64,000 nucleotides of DNA, from the NCBI GenBank assembly GCA_016841905.1, contig JAENYF010000008.1:1-64000 (forward strand), read 5' to 3'. Under the pieces are notes generated by a model that was given only the letters and a program-made list of their open reading frames with translations, ran no database searches and had not been told where the DNA came from. The position numbers were made by a program, and so were the translations under genes. Of the stretch, positions 53,140 to 62,245 are shown piece after piece; positions within the stretch are counted from its first letter, which is position 1, and each line of letters opens with the position of its first letter. Source of the DNA: Desulfoscipio geothermicus (lineage in GTDB: Bacteria > Bacillota > Desulfotomaculia > Desulfotomaculales > Desulfallaceae).

Positions 53140-53486
53140 TATTTCACCTCCTTATGCATATAATTGTGACGCAACCTTGTAGTTTCAATTAACAAATATA
53201 AAGACTATGTTTATTAAAATTTTTAAAACGATTTTTTTGCTATTCCCTAATTTATCAACATTAAAAAGTTATGATATGTCATAATTTTTCAACTGATTTT
53301 TGAATATAAACTTTTATGTCATAATATTACCACACTACTTATGGAGAAAATGGTGTTATTTGTCGACTGATTTTATTTTTTTATCAATAAATTCGCAAAT
53401 GCAATATTATTAATAATTAGACGAACAAGAATAAACCTTGGTTCAAAGATCCTTAATCTTATCTTAAAACATTGAACGATTATTAA
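53140..53486. other. Upstream region of the formate dehydrogenase operon
   Basis: This AT-rich stretch has no gene. It must contain the promoter of the formate dehydrogenase operon. No molybdenum-cofactor riboswitch like the one at 37.9 kb is visible here. Confidence 0.5.
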
Positions 53487-53530
53487 ATAAAAAAACCTAC
53501 ATACGTTTTTACGAAATTTGTATGCAGGTA
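53487..53530 (-). terminator. Terminator of the thioesterase gene
   Basis: On the minus strand ACCTGCATAC pairs with GTATGTAGGT around an A/T-rich loop and is followed by seven T, 45 bp after the YbgC-like gene. Confidence 0.75.
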
Positions 53531-53574
53531 GACTACATTTAATACATATTTTTATGTGGTATCCTGTTGCATCT

Positions 53575-53958
53575 TTATGCTTTAAGGACCTGTAAAAGCT
53601 CTTCAGGCAACCGTATGGGTATCCTTTCCGGACCTACACATGCTAATTTAACTTTACCTTCCACGAGCAGTTTCCCGTCATTAGCCCGCAGAACCCGGTG
53701 AGCAAGTGTAAAAGAGGCTTTACCGATTTCCAGTACGTCAGTTTCCACGGTAAGCAAATCGTCCTGCCACGCCGGGGCGCGGTAATTAATCTCCACGTGT
53801 ACAACAGGGAAAGCTATACCTCGTCGGGCCATTGCCGCAACCGATAAACCCCGGTTTCGCAGGTATTCGGTCCTTCCTCTTTCAAAGTATTTTAGATAAT
53901 TTGCATAATACACCACGCCGCCTGCGTCAGTGTCCTCGTAATAAACTCTAATTTCCAT
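53575..53958 (-). CDS. YbgC/FadM-family acyl-CoA thioesterase
   Basis: The product (127 aa) is a hot-dog thioesterase: the Y-E-D-T-D-A-G-G-V-V-Y-Y-A-N-Y motif with the catalytic Asp, then F-E-R-G-R-T-E and V-x-I-N-Y-R-A-P-A. The family cleaves short-chain or aromatic acyl-CoA thioesters in the cytoplasm. GGGGGGTATCTTT selects the ATG at 53958 over a longer frame. It lies alone downstream of the export operon. Confidence 0.9.
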   Translation of the reverse strand: MEIRVYYEDTDAGGVVYYANYLKYFERGRTEYLRNRGLSVAAMARRGIAFPVVHVEINYRAPAWQDDLLTVETDVLEIGKASFTLAHRVLRANDGKLLVEGKVKLACVGPERIPIRLPEELLQVLKA

Positions 53959-53974
53959 AAAGATACCCCCCGGC

Positions 53975-54003
53975 AAAACCCCCGGCGCCAAAACCAGGGG
54001 GTT
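53975..54003 (-). terminator. Terminator of the export operon
   Basis: AACCCCC and GGGGGTT pair around a GC-containing loop. On the minus strand GGGGGTTTT follows, 44 bp after the last permease gene. The same G-run supplies the ribosome site of the thioesterase gene. Confidence 0.65.
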
Positions 54004-54046
54004 ATTTTATTTTATTCAAGCAAAGTCCAGCACCGGATAACAATGT

Positions 54047-55252
54047 TTAATCTAAAAGGTTCTTCTTAGGATAAGTACTGCCGCTGTTTACTACCAGCCC
54101 CCCCTCTGCTGCCGGGTTCCGACGCTTCGTAAAAGTTACTGCTAAAAATAAAGTAACTGCGGCCATGCAGCTCATAATGATAATGGTAATAGCCAGGTAG
54201 TTAGCACCCAGGTCCTTTAATGTAACCCAGCGTAAACCTTCAGCCATCCAAGTGAAAGGCATAAGTTTGCCCAGGCCATAGAGTAACGCCGGCATATGGG
54301 TGCCGGGCCATGTGTACCCGGAAATAAAGAACAGGGGAATCGACATCAGCATTAGATAACGCGACACCTGCAGAGAATTGGGCGCGTACAGCGAAATGAC
54401 AAACCCCAGCGAGGTAATAATCATGTTGAAGAGCAACCCCAGCAAAAGTATCAAAGCCAGTGAGCCTTCAAGCTTGACATTTATAAACCGGGCGGCCAGC
54501 CATAATAATAAACCATAGTTAAAGAAGTTGACAATAAAATAAGGCAGAGCTTTGCCCATAAAAATTTTCCACTGGGGCAAAGCGGCACACAGATACTGGA
54601 GCCAGGTATTCCGTTCTTTTTCCCTGGTGATCGTGAGTCCAATACCCAGCAGGCCAATCTGGTGCAAGATTATAATAATCAAACCGGGAAAGATAAAAGT
54701 GCTGTAGCTATAGTTTGGATTATACCAAACCTGCGTCGTCACCGAAACGCTGTCCATGACGCTTTTTATCTCTTGCTTGCTCATACCCAGCCCGCCGAGA
54801 TAGGCAGCAGTATGCTCTGCACTGAAGGTATTTAGCACCAGCTGGAAAAATCTTCGGGTATTATAGCCATAAATCAGGTTGGAACCATCATATACGGTTA
54901 AAATTTGGGTCAGCTGGTGCTGAGCTAACCTTTGGGAATAGTCCTCCGGGATTACCACCCCGGCCCGGACCGTTCCGTTTTTCATCCCTTGCTCCAAGCC
55001 GGCATAGGTGTCAACCGAAGGGATTACCCGGAAATCATTACTATTCTCAAAAGCCGAAATAATGGCACGGCTTTCCGCGGAATGGTCAAGATTAACAATG
55101 CCAAGCGGCACCTGCTGCAGAATGCTGGAGGCATAAATCAAGCCCAACAGCGATGCATAGATTAAGGGCACGACAAATACCACCAAAAAAAGAATCCGGT
55201 CTTTAAATATATGTACAACCTCGTAATAGGCTATATTCAGAAGCTGTTTCAT
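54047..55252 (-). CDS. ABC-2 type export permease
   Basis: The product (401 aa) has a first membrane helix (about 20-42), a long extracytoplasmic domain (about 45-175; L-G-I-V-N-L-D-H-S-A-E-S) and five C-terminal helices, the layout of YhhJ/YbhR-type ABC-2 permeases. It ends in a soluble tail. AGAGGTGTTTGCC selects the ATG at 55252. It is last in a five-gene operon with a second permease, an ATPase and an HlyD adaptor. The exported substrate is unknown. Confidence 0.9.
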   Translation of the reverse strand: MKQLLNIAYYEVVHIFKDRILFLVVFVVPLIYASLLGLIYASSILQQVPLGIVNLDHSAESRAIISAFENSNDFRVIPSVDTYAGLEQGMKNGTVRAGVVIPEDYSQRLAQHQLTQILTVYDGSNLIYGYNTRRFFQLVLNTFSAEHTAAYLGGLGMSKQEIKSVMDSVSVTTQVWYNPNYSYSTFIFPGLIIIILHQIGLLGIGLTITREKERNTWLQYLCAALPQWKIFMGKALPYFIVNFFNYGLLLWLAARFINVKLEGSLALILLLGLLFNMIITSLGFVISLYAPNSLQVSRYLMLMSIPLFFISGYTWPGTHMPALLYGLGKLMPFTWMAEGLRWVTLKDLGANYLAITIIIMSCMAAVTLFLAVTFTKRRNPAAEGGLVVNSGSTYPKKNLLD

Positions 55253-55264
55253 GGCAAACACCTC

Positions 55265-56419
55265 TTATCTGAAACGCGCTTGAAAACAGTGCGTGAACAA
55301 AGCAGCCAGGCCATAGCAGAGCACCGCCATCATACCCAGTACCAAAAAATAGCGGCTCATCATTTCCCAACCCGGGTTTTTTAGAACAAAATAGTTGATT
55401 CCCTGAAAAAACCAGGTTTGGGGAAGAACCCAGGCCACCGGCTGAAACCACTGCGGCATGGCTGCAATGGGCCAGGTGAAACCGGAGATCACAAAGGACG
55501 GCAAAGCGACCACCATCCCAAAACGTGATGCGTCCACCGCATTACTGGAAAAACTCGAGATCAGTGTACCCAGGCTGTGTAGGGAAATAGCGAATATCAG
55601 GGTAAACAGCAGGAAAGTAATGATTCCACAGTTAAGGGGCAGTTTAAAGATCACAAAAGCCAGGTAATAGACCGGCAAAATGAGCAGCATAAAAACGCCA
55701 ATATGAACAATAGACTTGCTGAAAAAAAGTTTAAACGCAGACAGCCCGGAAGCCTTTATCTGCAGCCAGCTGCGGACACCGTTTTCGCCAACGATATTCA
55801 TGCAGGAAGCCAGCATGCAGCACTGCTGCCAGATATTAAGGACTAAAGCCAGCACGAGAAAATAGGCGTAGTTTAAAGTGGGATTAAACCAGGCTTCTTC
55901 CCGGAATTCGATGGATTGGTAGGCTTCCCTGGCTTGGTTCGGTTGCACTCCCCGGGCGATTAAGGTTTTAACCCCTACCTGGGCCCCCAGAGTTCTGGTG
56001 ACCGTTAAAACCGCACTTGCCGCATTCGTTGCATAAGTAATGTTGGCTCCGTCAATTACCACCGCCACCCTGGTCTGGCGCTGCAAAGCAATATTTTTAG
56101 CATAATTTTCCGGGATAACGACACCGACCATCACCTGTCCCCTTTTAACCAGCTCTTCAAGCTGCTCGAAGTTATCGGGATAACAGGCGATTTCTAAGTC
56201 TTGAGTATTCCTCAACTCAGCAATAACTTGCCGGCTGGCCACGCTTTGATCCAAGTCAACCACCGCCGTGGCAATATGGTCAATCCTAGGGTGGCTGTAT
56301 ATACCCACAAACAAAAACAGCCCCAGCAGCGGCCCGATCAGCAGAATATAGCGCAAGCCTTTGTCCCGCCACATGTAAAATAACTCACGCTTCATAATAG
56401 CCAGGCATTGTTTAAACAT
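55265..56419 (-). CDS. ABC-2 type export permease
   Basis: The product (384 aa) has the same layout as its neighbour (V-V-D-L-D-Q-S in the extracytoplasmic domain near residue 60, then five C-terminal helices), so the two likely form a heterodimer. The ATG at 56419 overlaps the ATPase stop codon in ATGTTTAA, which indicates translational coupling; a GTG at 56431 is less likely. Confidence 0.9.
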   Translation of the reverse strand: MFKQCLAIMKRELFYMWRDKGLRYILLIGPLLGLFLFVGIYSHPRIDHIATAVVDLDQSVASRQVIAELRNTQDLEIACYPDNFEQLEELVKRGQVMVGVVIPENYAKNIALQRQTRVAVVIDGANITYATNAASAVLTVTRTLGAQVGVKTLIARGVQPNQAREAYQSIEFREEAWFNPTLNYAYFLVLALVLNIWQQCCMLASCMNIVGENGVRSWLQIKASGLSAFKLFFSKSIVHIGVFMLLILPVYYLAFVIFKLPLNCGIITFLLFTLIFAISLHSLGTLISSFSSNAVDASRFGMVVALPSFVISGFTWPIAAMPQWFQPVAWVLPQTWFFQGINYFVLKNPGWEMMSRYFLVLGMMAVLCYGLAALFTHCFQARFR

Positions 56420-57119
56420 AATAGCTATCACTCTGTTCTGCGTATAATTTTACCTGCCTCTGCCATTCAGCCCGGGCAGTCTGCGGCTCAAAAACTATCA
56501 GCTTCCCGTTCTCCAGCCAGCCAACCTTGCTCAGCTGCTCACAAAAGTCAATATTACTGAAGCCAAAGACACAAGTGCCGCCCTCAGCTTGGAATTGCCG
56601 CAGCTCCCTTAAAATGAGGCTGCGTGAGTATAAATCAAAATCCTTAATGATTTCATCGGCAATCAACAACTTGGGCCGGTTAAGCATGGCACAAGCCAGG
56701 GAAAGCCGTTGGAAGCTGCCCATTGTCAGCAGAGTAACGGGCTCAGCCAGTAAATCCTTTAATTCATAACGTTCGATCATTTGATATACATCAGCCCGAG
56801 ATGCCTTTTTTAAAGCGGCCATAAAGTCAAGATTTTCAACCACGGTCATATCCAGAAACAAGCTTTTCTCCTGGGTGACAAGACCCAAATCGCGTTTGAA
56901 CTTTTCGAATTTCTTGATATTGTAACCCAGCACTTCCACCTGGCCGGACTTATACCGGTCTACGCCGGCCAAAATATGTAACAGCGTTGTTTTGCCTGCT
57001 CCCCGGAGGCCAAACACGCCAAAACTCTCACCCGGTAGTACCTCAAAGGATAGCCCATTGAAAAGTACTTGACGACCGATTTTCTGCACCAGATTCCTGA
57101 CCGTAATTATAGGCTCCAT
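56412..57119 (-). CDS. ABC transporter ATP-binding protein with a degenerate signature
   Basis: The 235-aa protein has Walker A G-L-R-G-A-G-K-T-T and Walker B L-L-I-A-D-E, so nucleotide binding is plausible. The signature, normally LSGGQ, reads T-M-G-S-F-Q-R, and the switch His is replaced (F-G-F-S-N-I-D). This suggests weak hydrolysis or a partner ATPase. It lies between the adaptor and permease genes, 3 bp from the adaptor. Confidence 0.85.
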   Translation of the reverse strand: MEPIITVRNLVQKIGRQVLFNGLSFEVLPGESFGVFGLRGAGKTTLLHILAGVDRYKSGQVEVLGYNIKKFEKFKRDLGLVTQEKSLFLDMTVVENLDFMAALKKASRADVYQMIERYELKDLLAEPVTLLTMGSFQRLSLACAMLNRPKLLIADEIIKDFDLYSRSLILRELRQFQAEGGTCVFGFSNIDFCEQLSKVGWLENGKLIVFEPQTARAEWQRQVKLYAEQSDSYYV

Positions 57120-57122
57120 AAC

Positions 57123-58190
57123 TTAATGTTCCCCCTCAATGAGCTTAACTCGGGCGGTCATACCTGTCTTCAAGGCCAGATCATCATTGGGCACATTGAT
57201 CTTAACCTTAAAACTGCGGATATCATGTTCGTACTGGTCATCAAGGGCTTTTTTGACCGCAAATTCACCTGCCTCGTTGATTAAAACCACCTTACCCTTA
57301 AAGACTCGCTCCGGGAAGGCATCGGCAGTGATTTCAGCGGTTTGATTCAGCTGGACACGGCCAATCTTTCGCTCGCTAAGATAAATGTTAATATAAGGGT
57401 GTTTCATATCGGTAATTTCAAACACCGGCGTACCGGCATTGAGCATTTCTCCCGGTTGGAGATATTTCTCAGTAATATAGCCGGATAAAGGGGCTAACAA
57501 ATGGGTGTTTTTCAGATATACCTCTGCTTTTTGGACGGCACCACCGGCTTGCTTGACTGCTCCCTGGGCAGCCTGGTATTGAGATTGGGCCAGCGAGACG
57601 TTAAGCTTAGCTGCTAAAGCCTGGTCAAGACCGGCTTGGGCTTCCTGCAGCTTGCTTTGGGCCAGGTCATAAGCATTAGTGGCATCATCCAGATTTTTCT
57701 GAGGCACAGCCCCGTTTTCAAATAAGGCTAAAGCTCGCTCGTAGGCTAGCTTGGCGTCTTTAACCCCTATTTCTGCCTGACCCACTTTAGCTTGTAACTG
57801 GTTAATCGTACTCTCTACTTGTTGACTGGTCAGGGAAACCGAATCTGCTGCTTGATTGGCCTGGGCTACCGCTGCATCATAGGCCCCGCGTGTAGTAACC
57901 ACGTCAGAGCTGATCTCCTGCGCTTCTAAAGAAGCTATTTCCTGTCCGGTTTCAACTTGGCTGCCTTCATCTACCAATACCATATCCAGTTTACCGGGAA
58001 TCTTGAAAGAGGCCAGAACAGTCGTGGCCTCAACTGTTCCCGTTGCAGTCAGACTCTGGCGTTCACTATCCAAGGCGACCTGTTGCTCATAGAAGTAGCT
58101 GTAGAAAATGAGCACACCCGCAGCAATAATGCTTAAGAAAAGGATAAAAATGAGTCCTTTCTTAAAATTAATTTTGCCTAAGGCATCCAT
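57123..58190 (-). CDS. HlyD-family membrane fusion protein
   Basis: The 355-aa protein has an N-terminal helix (about 12-32), a lipoyl half-motif (L-V-D-E-G-S-Q-V-E-T-G-Q), a long coiled coil of Ala/Gln/Glu repeats (about 90-215), the second lipoyl half (L-L-A-P-L-S-G-Y-I-T) and a beta-barrel end (A-E-I-T-A-D-A-F-P). In a monoderm cell it would extend substrate export through the wall. AGGAGGCCATTTTA precedes the ATG. It is the first structural gene after the regulator. Confidence 0.92.
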   Translation of the reverse strand: MDALGKINFKKGLIFILFLSIIAAGVLIFYSYFYEQQVALDSERQSLTATGTVEATTVLASFKIPGKLDMVLVDEGSQVETGQEIASLEAQEISSDVVTTRGAYDAAVAQANQAADSVSLTSQQVESTINQLQAKVGQAEIGVKDAKLAYERALALFENGAVPQKNLDDATNAYDLAQSKLQEAQAGLDQALAAKLNVSLAQSQYQAAQGAVKQAGGAVQKAEVYLKNTHLLAPLSGYITEKYLQPGEMLNAGTPVFEITDMKHPYINIYLSERKIGRVQLNQTAEITADAFPERVFKGKVVLINEAGEFAVKKALDDQYEHDIRSFKVKINVPNDDLALKTGMTARVKLIEGEH

Positions 58191-58216
58191 TAAAATGGCC
58201 TCCTGTCATCATAGGG

Positions 58217-58882
58217 CTAAATAAAGAGCCCGTCAAAAATAAGGTTTAAAATATGCTGTAAGCAGGCTTCAAGCATTTCCTCGGAAAATATATCTTCCCG
58301 CCAGAGAGACTGCACGATTTTGCGCTGAGTAAAATAAGCAAGGCATAAGGCACGCACACTGAGAATCGCCTGGCGGATATCTATATCCGGCCTAATGCAA
58401 CCCCGCTCGATCCCATCCTTAATAAGATCGTCAAACTCCAATTCAATCAGATCAAAAAATTGTGGAAACAATTTACCGGTAAACCGGCCCACGCAGAGTG
58501 CTTCCCAACTGGTCAGCCGCACATAAGCCTCATTATCGGCTAAGAAATAAAAGTAAGCTCGAATAGCCCGGGCCACATTCACCTTGGGTTCGTCCGCTAA
58601 ATTAATGGCATTCTTGCTTAACGTGTATATTTTGTTATAGTTGTAACGCAGGACTTCCAGGTAGAGATTTTCTTTATTGCCAAAATAATGATAGAGCATG
58701 CGCTTATTAATTCCCGCTTGGTCGGCAATTTCATCTACCCGGGCTCCCTCAGGTCCCTTTTCGGCAAAGATACTTGTTGCAGCCTTTAAGATGCGAGCCC
58801 GGCTTTCCTCCGAGCGTTGTTCCCGGTTAGCTGCTTTGGGAGGGGTTATATGTTTATGTTGTCCTATTGGGTATCCCTCCAT
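58217..58882 (-). CDS. TetR-family transcriptional regulator
   Basis: The 221-aa protein has an N-terminal helix-turn-helix (about 22-70: R-I-L-K-A-A-T-S-I-F-A-E-K-G, G-I-N-K-R-M-L-Y-H-Y-F-G-N-K-E-N-L) followed by an all-helical ligand domain resembling the family's C-terminal region. It heads the export operon, which it probably represses, and a perfect inverted repeat lies 18 bp before its start. The ligand is unknown. Confidence 0.9.
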   Translation of the reverse strand: MEGYPIGQHKHITPPKAANREQRSEESRARILKAATSIFAEKGPEGARVDEIADQAGINKRMLYHYFGNKENLYLEVLRYNYNKIYTLSKNAINLADEPKVNVARAIRAYFYFLADNEAYVRLTSWEALCVGRFTGKLFPQFFDLIELEFDDLIKDGIERGCIRPDIDIRQAILSVRALCLAYFTQRKIVQSLWREDIFSEEMLEACLQHILNLIFDGLFI

Positions 58883-58900
58883 GTCTAGGAATTGAATATT

Positions 58901-58920
58901 AAGTAACTGGTTAGTTACTT
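58901..58920. promoter_or_regulatory. Putative TetR operator
   Basis: AAGTAACT-GGTT-AGTTACTT is a perfect 8-bp inverted repeat with a 4-bp spacer, 18 bp upstream of the TetR start. Its size and place fit autorepression of the export operon. Confidence 0.7.
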
Positions 58921-58979
58921 ATATTAAGGATATTTTAAACGGTACTTAATTATTATGTCAAGAAAATACTTGCTTTTCA

Positions 58980-59035
58980 GTACTTTAATCCTTAGCGCTT
59001 GCCATAAATATGGCAAGCGCTAAGGATTAAAGTAC
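58980..59035. repeat. Perfect 27-bp inverted repeat
   Basis: Arms at 58980-59006 and 59009-59035 are exact reverse complements separated by AA. It lies between the divergent TetR and biotin operons. No T-run follows either arm, so it is unlike an ordinary terminator. It could be an operator, a cruciform or a remnant of a small mobile repeat. Confidence 0.85.
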
Positions 59036-59039
59036 AACA

Positions 59040-59072
59040 AAGAGCCTTCCGGTGTGCAACCAAAAGGCTCTT
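59040..59072 (-). terminator. Terminator of the biotin operon
   Basis: AAGAGCCTT and AAGGCTCTT pair around a 15-base loop, 74 bp after the bioA stop, with T-rich sequence following on the minus strand. Confidence 0.75.
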
Positions 59073-59145
59073 AGGTAAAATTAATTCCGGTAACGGCCTA
59101 CTCTGTTACCCATTGCGCAAATCATTTTTTTCCGATTCAATGTGC

Positions 59146-60489
59146 CTAGATAATTGCTGTAATAGCGCCGGCACAGATATCTACTGCTTGCTCAATTTCC
59201 TCTTCGTTGATGATCAAGGGGGGATTAAAATACAGCACATTGCCCAACGGCCTTAAAATTAATCCACCCTCCAAAGCTTTTTTATAAATTTGGTAGCCCA
59301 TTCTAAGGTTTCCGTCAAAGCCTGTTTTCGCTTGCTTATCGGTAACCAGCTCCATGGCATTGATCAGGCCGATGTGGCGGATTTCACCCACGTTGGGGTG
59401 GTCCAGCAGTGCTTCGTTCAGCCGGTCGTTCAAATATTTAGCCCGAACGGCCGCTGTTTCCAAGATGTTATCTTCCCGCAGGATTTTCTGGACAGCCAGC
59501 GCTGCAACGCTCCCCAGCGGGTTGCCGCTGTAGGTATGACTGTGCATAAAAGCCTTGCCTTCGCTGTAGTCGGCGTAAAACGCATCGTAGAAGGCATCTG
59601 TGGTAATGGTAATCGAATAAGGCAGGTAGCCGCCGGTGAGCCCTTTGGATATACACATTATATCGGGGCTGACCCCGGCATGGTCACAAGCAAACATTTT
59701 GCCGGTGCGGCCAAAGCCCGTGGCGATTTCGTCCGCAATCAGCAAAACGTTGTACCGATCGCAGAGTGCCCGCAGTTTTTTCAGGTACAGCGCCGGGTAA
59801 ATGCGCATACCGGCGCTGCCCTGCAGCAGCGGCTCGACAATAATGGCACAGGTTTCTTCTGCATGCTCGTCAAAGGATTGCTCGGCGCGCTCAAAGCAAG
59901 CACAGTCGCAGTTGTCACGGCTCTGTCCGTAAGGGCAGCGGTAGCAGTCCGGGGCTTCGATGCGGATGGTTTCCATGAGCATCGGCTTATAAATTTTGGC
60001 GTACAGGTCCAAGGTGCCCACCGACAATGCACCGATGGTTTCGCCGTGATAGCCTTCGGTCAGGCACATAAACCGGGTTTTCTCCGGGTGGCCGGTCTGG
60101 TACTGGTACTGAAAGGCTAGTTTCAACGCGCATTCCACTGCCGACGAGCCATTGTCGGAAAAGTTGAATTTAGTCAGCCCCCTGGGGATAATCTCCATCA
60201 GCTGCTCGCACAGAGTAATGACCGGTTCGTGGGAGAAGTTGGAGAAAATAACGTGCTCCAGCTTATCCAGCTGGTTCTTGATGTATTCGTTGATTTTGGG
60301 GTTGCAGTGCCCCAGCAGGTTGCACCACCAGGAGCTGACAATGTCTATGTAAGCTTTGCCGTTAATATCGTATAAGTAGACTCCCTGGCCGTGGTCGATG
60401 ATGATTGGTTTGAGCTCCTCATAATCCTTCATCTGGGAGCAGGGATGCCAGATATATTGCAGGTCCTTTTCCACCAAGTTCATATTCAT
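59146..60489 (-). CDS. bioA: Adenosylmethionine-8-amino-7-oxononanoate aminotransferase
   Basis: The protein (447 aa) is a class III aminotransferase of the BioA type: I-W-H-P-C-S-Q-M-K near the start, W-W-C-N-L-L-G-H-C-N, G-Y-H-G-E-T, A-D-E-I-A-T-G-F-G-R-T-G and the PLP lysine in I-S-K-G-L-T-G-G-Y. It converts 8-amino-7-oxononanoate to 7,8-diaminopelargonate with SAM as amino donor. It is last in bioB-bioD-bioA. AGGAGGATGTGAACAGG favours the ATG at 60489 over a GTG at 60498. Confidence 0.95.
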   Translation of the reverse strand: MNMNLVEKDLQYIWHPCSQMKDYEELKPIIIDHGQGVYLYDINGKAYIDIVSSWWCNLLGHCNPKINEYIKNQLDKLEHVIFSNFSHEPVITLCEQLMEIIPRGLTKFNFSDNGSSAVECALKLAFQYQYQTGHPEKTRFMCLTEGYHGETIGALSVGTLDLYAKIYKPMLMETIRIEAPDCYRCPYGQSRDNCDCACFERAEQSFDEHAEETCAIIVEPLLQGSAGMRIYPALYLKKLRALCDRYNVLLIADEIATGFGRTGKMFACDHAGVSPDIMCISKGLTGGYLPYSITITTDAFYDAFYADYSEGKAFMHSHTYSGNPLGSVAALAVQKILREDNILETAAVRAKYLNDRLNEALLDHPNVGEIRHIGLINAMELVTDKQAKTGFDGNLRMGYQIYKKALEGGLILRPLGNVLYFNPPLIINEEEIEQAVDICAGAITAII

Positions 60490-60504
60490 CCTGTTCACAT
60501 CCTC

Positions 60505-61191
60505 CTAAGCGTACAAGGCGGCCAGCCGGCCAGCCTCCAAGTTGATTTCGACTGCATTTTCCTGCACCAGAGCAAGCACCGGGATACCGGTAAGCTCCTC
60601 AATCATTTTTTTGTTGTCCAATTCCATCGGGCTCCCGCAAAAATGATTTAAAATAATTCCCTTCACTGCGATATCGCGGTGGCGCATGTATTCTACAGTC
60701 AGCACCACCGCATTGATGGTGCCCAGCCCGGCATGGGCTACCAGGACCGTGCCCAGGTTTAATTCCTTGATTACATCCTCCAGAAATATGCGGGCCGAGC
60801 TGTCATAGCGGAGCGGGCACATAATACCGCCGCTGCCTTCCATTGTCAGGTAGTCGTGTTTAGCTGCTGCTTTGGCGTAAGCGGCTTTCACCACCGGCAG
60901 CTCCACTGGATTGCCCTCCATTTGGGCTGCCAGGTGCGGGGAAACGGGGTTCTCATAGATGTAGGTAACCAGGTTGGACAGGTCTTCGTCCAGACCGGCG
61001 ACCTGTTTCACGTAGCCGGCGTCGCTGGCCTGCAGCCCGGCTTTTGTTTTCTCCAGGCCACTGAGGGCGGCCTTATAATAACCTGCGTTGTAGCCGGCCT
61101 CACGCAGCTTTTTCACGATCAGGGCGGTGACATAGGTCTTGCCTGCCTCCGTACTGGTGGCAGTAACGAAAAGACCTTTAGCTTCAGGCAT
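60505..61191 (-). CDS. bioD: Dethiobiotin synthetase
   Basis: The 228-aa protein has the BioD P-loop (T-A-T-S-T-E-A-G-K-T near the N-terminus), the E-N-P-V-S-P-H motif and the M-E-G-S-G-G-I-M-C-P-L segment of the active site. It makes dethiobiotin from diaminopelargonate, CO2 and ATP. Its start overlaps the bioB end by 8 bp. Confidence 0.94.
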   Translation of the reverse strand: MPEAKGLFVTATSTEAGKTYVTALIVKKLREAGYNAGYYKAALSGLEKTKAGLQASDAGYVKQVAGLDEDLSNLVTYIYENPVSPHLAAQMEGNPVELPVVKAAYAKAAAKHDYLTMEGSGGIMCPLRYDSSARIFLEDVIKELNLGTVLVAHAGLGTINAVVLTVEYMRHRDIAVKGIILNHFCGSPMELDNKKMIEELTGIPVLALVQENAVEINLEAGRLAALYA

Positions 61192-62155
61192 CCCACAGCA
61201 CCGCCTTATAACCCAGCTCGTCTAACATTTGCATGTCCTGCTCAATGGTAATGCCTTCCGTGGTCAGCATATCACCGGAAATAGCGGCATTGGCGCCGGA
61301 CAAAAAACACTGCCGCCCCTTATCAACCAGCAGCCCGCGGCCGCCCGCCAGACGGATGGAGGCATTGGGTATTAGGAAGCGGAACAGCGCAACTATTCGG
61401 CACATTTCCTCGTTAGTTAACCGCTTGTTGTTTTCGTAGGGCGTACCCGGGATGGGGTTCAACAGGTTGACGGGAATGGACCGGACACCCAGCTCGCGAA
61501 GGTCCAGCGCCATGCCGATTCTATCCTCCATCGATTCGCCCAGCCCCATAATGCCGCCGCTGCAAACGTTTAGCCCGGCTCGCTGCGCAGCCCGGATGGC
61601 CGCAATTTTATCGTCATAGGTGTGGCTGGTGCAGACATTGGAAAAGTTCCTGCGGGAGGTTTCCAGGTTATTGTGGACTCTGCTAATGCCCGCTGCTTTC
61701 AGCCTGGCAAACTGCGCTTCATCTAACAGGCCGAAGGAGCCGCAAACAGCAATACCGGATATTTTTCGGATGGACCGGATGCTGTCACACACCTGGCCTA
61801 CCTCACCGGGTGACAATCTCCTGCCGGAAGTAACGATAGAATACCGCAGCACGCCCCGTTCCTCGTTGTAAACGGCCTGTTCCACGATTTTGTCCGTGTC
61901 CAGCAGCGGGTATTCCTCTATGGCAGTCCGGTAAAAAGAGGACTGCGCGCAATACCTGCAGTTTTCCGTGCATTTGCCGCTTTTGCCGTTGATGATGGTG
62001 CAGATATCAAAGGCGCTGCCGCAAAAATGCTGCCGGATTTCGTTGGCCGTTGCGCATAGCTCCGCCAGCGGCGCTTCGCATATTTCCAGGGCTTCGACTT
62101 TGTCAATTAATGCACCGGACAGTATTTTATTTTTAGTTTCTTTCAGTTTGAACAT
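61184..62155 (-). CDS. bioB: Biotin synthase (radical SAM)
   Basis: The product (323 aa) is a radical SAM enzyme with C-T-E-N-C-R-Y-C-A-Q-S, the G-x-I-x-G-L-G-E motif and the S-I-P-V-N-L-L-N-P-I-P-G-T-P segment typical of BioB. It inserts sulfur into dethiobiotin. The start is uncertain: ATG 62155 begins nearest the usual N-terminus, with alternatives at 62170 and a TTG at 62191. A BirA-type operator lies 59 bp upstream. Confidence 0.93.
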   Translation of the reverse strand: MFKLKETKNKILSGALIDKVEALEICEAPLAELCATANEIRQHFCGSAFDICTIINGKSGKCTENCRYCAQSSFYRTAIEEYPLLDTDKIVEQAVYNEERGVLRYSIVTSGRRLSPGEVGQVCDSIRSIRKISGIAVCGSFGLLDEAQFARLKAAGISRVHNNLETSRRNFSNVCTSHTYDDKIAAIRAAQRAGLNVCSGGIMGLGESMEDRIGMALDLRELGVRSIPVNLLNPIPGTPYENNKRLTNEEMCRIVALFRFLIPNASIRLAGGRGLLVDKGRQCFLSGANAAISGDMLTTEGITIEQDMQMLDELGYKAVLWDA

Positions 62156-62213
62156 GACTAAGTCTCTCATTTCCAATTTATTTATTAGCAATTATTACAC
62201 AAAAAAAAGTCTA

Positions 62214-62245
62214 TTGTCAACTAGTTATGTATCAAAGGTTAACAA
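62214..62245. promoter_or_regulatory. BirA operator upstream of bioBDA
   Basis: TTGTCAAC (62214-62221) and GTTAACAA (62238-62245) are inverted with one mismatch and a 16-bp spacer, matching the BirA pattern TGTWAAC-N15/16-GTTWACA. It lies just before bioB on the divergent intergenic stretch. Confidence 0.75.
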
